A DNA stretch of 64,000 bases, from positions 158,217,043 to 158,281,042 of the forward strand of contig CP136069.1 of NCBI GenBank assembly GCA_032622095.1, written 5' to 3'. The notes under the pieces are model-generated. The model did not search any database. It was not told the DNA's origin and saw only the letters and a program-made list of their open reading frames with translations. Every line of letters begins with the position of its first letter. Position 1 is the first letter of the stretch. The position numbers and the translations under genes are program-made. The DNA comes from Siphonodentalium dalli (taxonomy: Eukaryota > Mollusca > Scaphopoda > Gadilida > Siphonodentaliidae). Shown piece by piece: positions 56,641 through 64,000 of this stretch.

Positions 56641-58799
56641 CACGAATAAATAGGAAATGGTATAACAGTTTTGCAATCGGAATGTAATCCGCATTGGATG
56701 CGGGTGTCTTTCGTTCCATGTTTCTTAAATTAATTGAGGTCGGAGCTAAAGTACTAATTCGCCATTTGAGAATAAATTATTGCTGGACTGAATTTACAAT
56801 ATAACAGCAAAAACTCTCAAAAGTATATAAAGACAAAACGAAAAATTGTGGTTCAAAATATGGAAATGTCCGATTAAATTTAATTAAATTAAATTAAATG
56901 GGAACCCTGCTCTTGATTAATGCACTATTTGGTCCCGTTTCTTAAGCCTTGACATTTGAGATTGGTTTATTTGTCATAATTTATCTTTAAACATGGATTT
57001 TGAAAACAATTACATAGCAATGGAATATCTGCTATCGGGAGTGTGATACAACTCACCCATTTGGATTTTGTTCTGATAATACCAGGGGGGTCTGCAATTG
57101 TTTTCCACACACTAGGCGGAGGTGGGTAGGTTGAGCAGCCGGACTTGTACATTTTTTTCCTGGCCCTATACATTTTTTCCTAGAGTAATTTATCTTCATA
57201 ATAATGTGACAAAATGTTTTAAGTGTGCTTCTATTATGTAATAGGTATGCATTTAACTCTTGGTAGAGGGGTTTGAGTTCATCGTCAGTTAATAGTGAGG
57301 GATGACACCAAGGGGTAATAACAAGTTCAGCTTGCTAAATGTTTTCATCGAGGATCTATCAATGCACATTGACATGGAAAGGCTCAGATTTAAACAGTTA
57401 TATTAAAAATCATTTGTTCACCATGATATCAATGAAAACATAACACAATAATAGATTCTTCAAATAAATGTAAACACTGAACTGAACTCTTCGAATAAAT
57501 ATAGACTGTTCAAAAAACCATAATAAAATAAAACAAAGGTGTTAAAACAAACTTTGACCGATTGCAACGATATTCGGTATATGGGTATAGAATCACCTCT
57601 ATTTATGAAAAATATGGCCGCTGGCAGACATATTGGATTTTACTCTTTGCATCACTAAATCCTTTTATAACATACTCCGCAGAGCTTATCCCTCATCCTA
57701 TCATCACAAACCTTCATATGGATCTTCAGTGTTACCTCTCGATTGGGTGCCTACCATTTTCCCCGGATTTAACTCTCCGTAAGACCAAATCATTTAGCAC
57801 AAATTACAGGTCTCATTTCTCACCCAATCGTCACCAATCTGTATATGGATCTTCGGAGTAACCTATAGATGGGAGCCTCCATTTTTTACCCAATTTGTTT
57901 TTAAAACAAACATTTCTATCCATCAGCATACCCTACAGCCAACATTTATTGGATAATTATTTTTGAAACTTTACAGTCTTGTTGGTAAATAAAAGTAGGA
58001 ATGCTTCTATAATCATGATACGGAACATTCATCGGATAGGATCAGGAAAACTGAGCAAAATAGTCATTAGAAGCAGTTTGGAGGGGGTGGGTCCCTATCC
58101 CAGAATCGGAAAAAAATAAAAAAGCGCATAGTGTCCGGTATCTATAATTCGCATTTTTTCTTTAGAAAAGAAGCTATAATAAAACTCTGGTGAAGGTTCC
58201 GGTTCTCTGTTGAGGACTCCGATTCTTTGCAATTTACTCGCGGTGGCTCCGGTTCTCTACATATGGGCGGAGTAGATGTTAGATGTCCACATCTAACGCC
58301 AGCCAAAGTCATGTTCAAACAATTATTGGGCTAAAACAAGATATTGTGTTGGGTTCATATTACCTAAATATTATTATCTGCTCACAAATATAACATCTAT
58401 TTTCACAAAGTTACGACATGCAAACAATTACTGAGCACATATCATATTGTTGTTTCTTACGGACATTATTTCTCTTCGCGCACACGTACATTTGACATAT
58501 CTAGTTCCTATAGTTTCTGTAATACTTGACAGGTATACCATAAGAAGTTTCAACCAAAGGTTCATAAATTTAGCATATGTCTCTGGGCTATAGTTGTTTT
58601 GCTATATTGTAAGTACAAACTGGCACAGGAATTGTGACTATTATTAGAACTGAATAACATTTTTGAAAGCAATTTTATATTATTATAATTTTAAGTGAAT
58701 TGTATGTAATAGTATGCGTTTCTATTGTTAATGTTTAGGCGCAGTGAAGCAAATATGTCTGCCAACGAGTTTAGTTTTCTTTTTGTCCCCCGATTTGTT
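56641..58799. other. Non-genic stretch with minor repeats
   Basis: A TTAAA run (AAATTTAATTAAATTAAATT) lies near 56876-56899. At 57690-57900 a segment with TATATGGATCTTCGG or CATATGGATCTTCAG followed by GGGxGCCTxCCATTTT occurs twice about 130 bp apart. From 58180 to 58265 GGTTCTCTGTTGAGGACTCC-type motifs occur, whose inverse appears at 59460-59560. No gene is supported. Confidence 0.45.
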
Positions 58800-59150
58800 T
58801 TGGGGAGACTATTAAAATAGACGGTGTCCGTCCGTCCGTCCGTCTATGGAGTTGTCGGGACGCCCATGCGTCCCTCCGAGCGGAAAGTTTCCGGATCAGA
58901 ACTTTATTTGGGCTACGGATCGAAACCAAATTTGGTATGTGAGTTTAGGAGCTCGAAATATAGGTCAAGTTCGGTCCGCCCACTTTTGCCGTAGTTATGG
59001 CCTCTTTTTCGACTTAGAATTTTGTCGTTTTGAGGTTTCCGGATGATAACTTTAGTTTATGTGATCTGATCTGAACCAAATTTTGTATGTGATTTTATGA
59101 GCTCCAAATACAGGTCAAGTTCGAATATGGGTTCGGTCCGCCCAGTTGGC
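58800..59150 (-). repeat. Dispersed ~170 bp repeat with GTCC microsatellite
   Basis: A (GTCC)n run at 58827-58843 leads into a repeat carrying GAACTTTATTTGGGCTACGG, AAACCAAATTTGGTATGTGA, TTCGACTTAGAATTTTGTCG and TTTCCGGATGATAACTTTAG. It is the inverse of the repeat at 2620-2960. An ancient dispersed family, non-coding. Confidence 0.6.
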
Positions 59151-60894
59151 CTCTGATTGATTTAGAGAGCCGCCAGTTCTTCTAAACAATAACTTCCATC
59201 TTTTTCGTAAAATATAGACTTTCGGTTCTATCTATAGCGATGACATAAACATCTGGTCATTAATATTAACGACCAGTATAGGACGCTATACTTTGTGTAA
59301 ATTTTGTAATTGCAATTAAGTGTTCTTTGAACAAGCTGCATTATATACGTGTCAATGGATCTGAATACACATGTCAATGCATATGGCCGCCGCTCATCAT
59401 GTGTCAGGTTTATTACTAATATATAATGTAGTTATATTGGCAGAAATCAAGCGGACGGCATATACTACTTTATCTAATGGAGAGAATCGAGCTATTTGCA
59501 GAGAACCGAGCGCTCGGTAGAGAATCGGAGTCCTCAGCAGAGAATCGGAATAGGAAAATAGAAAGTCAATTTCTGTGTATTTCGGGTTAATTTTTTACTC
59601 TTTTTTTTTACACAGACTGATGGCCAGTGACAATAGTTTCACGATAGCGTTATGAAACTCAGGAAACACTCTTCTAATTTGTTGTTTTTTTTACGTTTTA
59701 TGCTGCGATTGCTCGATAGAGAATCGGAATCGTGGCTCAAAAATGCTCACGAAACTCGGTAGAAAACCAAATCGCCAGGAGTAGTTCCCCCACAGTGGTT
59801 GACGAAGCTGGTTCGAGTGCCGACAAGCGCGGATTCGCGATCCACTCTAAGTGAGGATAATCTGATTCGTGAATCTGGGCAAGTTTGTCGGTCCCTTTCC
59901 GGGTTCTGTGGTTTCTACACACAGCGGAGTGATTTCTCGGTGAAATTTACTCGCTGCGTAGACATTCCTCCACCCGTAAAACTGATAATGTCGTGACATC
60001 CCCATAGGGGGTGAGAAATCCGCACCAACCCTGCCCCGTGATCCCTGTCGAGCGGCGACGGCATGCAGATACCGCTATACAAAATTATATTAAGACAAAA
60101 CGAAAAATTCAACTTATTGCAAATTCGCAAGTCCGCGAAATTACATTGCAGCCCCACCTGTCACCCACTCACCCCAATGAATTGAAAATAGGTACCTCAT
60201 TATTTCCAATTGTTGGAAATTCCCACCTGATATCCCCTATACTAATGTTTCGAAATGTTTTCAACTGATAACCATTTCAGTTCAAATATTTGACCGAAAT
60301 TAGGAAACGAGTCGAGTTTTGGTACCGGTACAAAAAAAAAAAATATTTGATGTTCCAAAATCACAGAAATAAAACAATTTCAAATTATGTTTGTCAGGTT
60401 CTTCCATGTAATTTACCAGGAATGCATGCCATTTCCAGCTGCTATAGTTTGACCAAAGATTGGTTGCGACGACATACTATAATATATTAGACATGGTGTA
60501 AACATTTAGTACATGAATAGACCAATCCATTACCTGTCTCCTTACAACTCCACGACGGGACGCGACTCGAGTAATGCAAGCATAATATTGCTTGCTTTGT
60601 CGCACCATTTTATATTATGTCCACCGATGAAAAGGTCACTTGTGGAGACGGCATATATAAGCCATATAGGTTTATGGCCGAATCCACTCCCATACACAAG
60701 GAACATGGTAACATGAATTATCAATATATTATATTGTAACAAATTATTATTGGGAATAAATATTATTAAACCAACCATGATTATTTTTAGGAAACCCGAT
60801 GTTCCAACTTTAAAACACCAAGTTCACAACATGACTTAAATATAAGACATGGACTTGACAATTTGATCCGTTACCGTACAGTCATAATAGCGAT
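59151..60894. other. Non-genic stretch
   Basis: AGAATCGGAGTCCTC-type words at 59460-59560 mirror 58180-58265. Short overlapping frames at 59.7-60.3 kb lie on both strands and are unrecognised. No gene or RNA is supported. Confidence 0.4.
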
Positions 60895-61204
60895 CCACGC
60901 TAAGGGCGCGTACACATGGCCAGCAAGAAAATATCAGGTATGCCCCATGTGACTTACTTGACCAATGAAATAAATAATACCGGAAAATATCAGACGAAGG
61001 CAGCGCGCTGATATTTTATCGCCAATTGGTGATATGTGTTCACCTTGATAGGTGGTCATCGGTATCCGTTATGATCGTAACAATTCAAACGCTCGAGTTA
61101 TGATCCATCAATAGTATCTTCTGTTTCAACATAACGTATTTCCATGTTATATTGGTTGTCAGAACCGCTGATGTATTATATATATACATGTATACACGTG
61201 TGTG
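60895..61204 (+). repeat. Diverged duplication, unit 1
   Basis: Shares, in the same order, a CACATGTGACTTGATTGACC-like phrase, GACCAATGAAA, a CATCAATxGTxATCxTCTGTT phrase, TTGGTTxGTCA...GAATCGCTG and GAGACGT with 62005-62345. The two copies are strongly diverged. The block between them (61205-61760) is another repeat. Confidence 0.6.
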
Positions 61205-61760
61205 CAGAGACGTGGCGACAGGGTGGGGGTGTTGGGGGTGTCTCACCCCCCCCCCCCAACTTTGGTCAAATTTTTCAACAGATGGAAATTTTATACCTGC
61301 CAAAACATTAGTTGGAAATTTCACACGAACAATAGTTTGAAAATGTTCTTGTAGTTTGATTTTCAAAAATTTTCGTGGGGGGAATTAATTGTTTTTGGAC
61401 CAATATTTGCATATTTTCCAATTTTTGGTAAAAATAATATGGTCTGAAATGGTTATCAGTTGGAAACTTTCCAACCTCAGGGGGGTGTCAGGTTTGAAAT
61501 TTCCAACTCTAGGAATGCTTGAGGATAGTCTAGACGGTAGGATTTTGCTATTTTCTTGTTAAGATTACAATATTTTCGCACACCGGGCCGAACCATGGTC
61601 TAATATTAGGTCTAAGAGCACTGAGGTGCAAGAGGGTGCAAATGGAATTATGGAAAACTTGTGTTTGGTCTGATTATGATGCAAGGGGGGTGCAGTTGGA
61701 ATTTCCCAATGTGGACACCCCCCCCCCCCAACGGAAACCCTATAGCCACGTTCCTGCGTG
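61205..61760. repeat. Poly-C bounded inverted repeat
   Basis: The left edge has GAGACGTGGCGACAGGGTGG and GGTGTCTCACCCC with a C14 run. The right edge has GGACACCCCCCCC and a TATAGCCACGTTCCTGCG phrase, a loose inverse of the left edge. GTTGGAAATTT-like words recur inside. It is probably an old non-autonomous element. No credible open frame. Confidence 0.5.
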
Positions 61761-62004
61761 TATGGGGATGCTTTATATTTGGTACAGCACATGCTTGATT
61801 TAGTTGTTTTACTTTAATTTGGACTGTATATACGTTTCGAATAAGAAATTGTTGGCGGCTCCTCGCTCTTCTCGCATGTGGGATGTGGCCCAGGGCCCTA
61901 TACTATAGAACACAATTATTGTAATCACAAGCTTCTGTGGGGCACACAAAAGGTGTCGATTACCATAGACCTCCACTCTTATTCTAACAGTGTGTAGGCG
62001 ACTT

Positions 62005-62345
62005 CTTGTAATTCCGCGTTCACATGCATGGTGACCAATAAAATAATAGGTTTTTCACATGTGACTTGATTGACCAATGAAAAAAATGATTCATCGGAGA
62101 CACTCATTGATATGTTATCGCTAGTGCATGGGTGAGCCGTGTTCAATTTGATTAGTGGTAATCGGTAGCCTTTAAATAATCGCTCAGTGAGTACACCGCA
62201 ACCGTTCGTGCATTGTGTTATATTTCATCAATGGTTATCGTCTGTTCCAACAATTCAAGTCGTACGATGTATTTCAATTTCTAGTTGGTTTGTCATTCAG
62301 AATCGCTGGAGTATTCTATTGATAATATGTACAAGAGACGTAGCT
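62005..62345 (+). repeat. Diverged duplication, unit 2
   Basis: Partner of 60895-61204. It ends at AAGAGACGTAGCTAGAAGG, equivalent to the GAGACGTGGCGA edge where the poly-C element begins in unit 1. Confidence 0.6.
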
Positions 62346-64000
62346 AGAAGGTCTCAGGTGCAGGTTTAAACTCCAAGTTATGTACCCCCAAAGGAGACCA
62401 TCTAACAACGTCCCTGCGCGAATGTCATAATTGGTCAAACCCAATCACCCATCGGCAATGAGCCCACAAGCACATGAGTACACTATTACAATACAATGGT
62501 CTATTGCACTTGTCCGCCTACTGTGTACCTCCCATAACCTTGTGATTACAATTATTATGGTCCATAGTATCGGGCCCAGGGGCCTATACTATATATTTAC
62601 AATAGCCGTGTTACTCCACGTGAACAAACTGTCGAATACTATGGGTACGATAATTTACAAGTGTGTGCGACTCCCCGTCATTTACAAGAACAGACAAAAT
62701 CCAGTACTATGGATCTTCGTTCTCTACGCATGGAGGCGAACGCTTGTTAATGGATAAAGGGAACTTATCTAATATTATACATAAACGGATATAGTAATGT
62801 CTATATATATATATATATTTGAGTCATTTGGCGGGTGGTTTAGTGGATGTATAAAGTCAATGTTATGATAGGCAATGGGGAACACGAAAACTACTTGCGT
62901 GCACCATAATCCCAATGGCACAAGCATCGCGAAAATACACAAACGATTACAACATTTTACGCTGAACACGAGTACAAAATATCGTAAGCGAAAACTCTCT
63001 TTATAAGAGATAGATGTTTTATTGACCTACATCATAGAAGACAATATATAGCTTTTCATGACTTCTCTTGTATTTACATGGTTCATGGTAAAATATATTT
63101 AACGATGTATGTACGAACACAAAGGGATAGAGACGGATAGAGTGATCACAATAAACCCCATCGACAGAAAAACCTACACATGGTGATTATAGTGTCATAT
63201 TGAGCAGGGAAATTTTAACTGGTTGTCGTATACGTACGATTTCGATACATGTACAATGCAATTGAAAACAAACTGAATTGCCGGAGATAATAGACTGATA
63301 AAAATATTTCCAAGTTAAAAGGGTGAAAATATATATTTCAAGTATATTTTCCAACGGGTCGGTGTAACTTTTTGTTTAAGTAGAAACTTAGATTTAACAA
63401 CCAAAATTACACTGAATGTAGGAAAACATCATACTAGTGGTATAAATTATAATTTGCAGTTACATTAGCTGGAAAATTTAGTCATTGTAATGATTATAAC
63501 CTATTCTCCAGTCTTAATTTTTAAATTCAGTACCATTTTCTACCATGGAATCGCGGTAACATTCACGTATAAGGTCTCCGCTGCCCGATTACACCTCCTC
63601 TCTGAACCAGAAAACTATATTTGCACCCCATTCGGTTGAAATTCAGCAATGGTTACTCAAGATTTCCAACTGTTAGAAATCCCCAAACCAACAATTCCAA
63701 CCGATCGAAACTTCTCAACGAATTGCCATTTACCCCCATAAATCAATCATCACTAACTTTGGGACGAAGATCATTGTGATGCGCCAACACCCATTGAACG
63801 TCGCTGCATGACATTCCCAATTGTTGAGTATTTTGCTGAGAATCGCCCCCCGTCACAACATAATTTATGTGGAATCCCTTATTTATCAAAGCCAATTTGT
63901 CTATGTTTATGAACCCCATCTCAAAATATACCTATCTACACCATGCGTAATTTGAACCCAATATGACTACGACTGTATTGACCCGGTGAAACTTAGCACG
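62346..64000. other. Non-genic stretch to window end
   Basis: AT-rich DNA with a TATATATATATATATAT run near 62801-62818. At 63640-63720 TTCCAACTGTTAGAAATCCC-like words resemble phrases at 18.95 and 60.2 kb. The 108-codon frame at 62431-62757 has no recognisable domain. No gene is supported. Confidence 0.4.

Overview
This is a 64 kb piece of AT-rich animal nuclear DNA with few genes and many repeats. It is most likely from a mollusc, probably a bivalve. Three things point that way: one split gene with standard GT-AG introns encodes a C-type-lectin / PAN-apple / Ser-Thr-rich-stalk / transmembrane protein whose juxtamembrane module looks like those of molluscan membrane proteins; there are CR1/L2-type LINE remnants; and the palindrome ACATGTACATGT is scattered densely over the first 13 kb. 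No operon, bacterial gene, rRNA, tRNA or CRISPR array was seen. The species assignment is inference.

Layout. 0-13 kb holds an inverted CCTGGGTG minisatellite (536-1385) and several short elements with terminal inverted repeats (TIRs): a TWA-target pair (2969-3337, 12405-12784), a TTAA-flanked palindromic family (3372-4305, 7804-8272), a TA-flanked palindromic pair (5451-5615, 7112-7297), a 700 bp element (11525-12218) and a 5'-truncated LINE with a 9 bp target-site duplication (9198-10875). 13-17 kb has a LINE tail (13557-14072), a 45 bp minisatellite (about 14790-16590), a second CCTGGGTG locus and one copy of a roughly 500 bp TTAA element. 18-24 kb contains further TIR elements, among them a 2.6 kb element with inverted tandem arms (20349-22917).

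The most striking object is at 24694-30437: a 5.74 kb palindrome of 180 bp GC- and CpG-rich repeats in opposed arrays, ending in matching 24 bp termini and flanked by a perfect 10 bp direct repeat. It looks like one foldback-type insertion into an AT-rich degenerate repeat that continues to about 33 kb, and a related uninterrupted site lies at about 31.10-31.16 kb. A second 2.5 kb element of the 20 kb family lies at 33810-36268.

37-55 kb is a minus-strand gene. Four exons can be supported from splice sites and a consistent reading phase: C-type lectin C-terminal half (54423-54667), PAN/apple domain (43888-44085), short Cys-containing linker (41184-41261), and stalk plus transmembrane plus cytoplasmic tail (37482-38173). 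Its 5' exons were not found. The 10.3 kb intron between the lectin and PAN exons contains a duplicated block of 22 bp satellite plus 0.9 kb spacer, and a Tc1/mariner-like MITE. 55-64 kb is non-coding as far as can be seen, with tandem duplications and older dispersed repeats.

The long open frames over the 180 bp, 22 bp and CCTGGGTG arrays are side effects of periodic sequence and are not annotated as genes.
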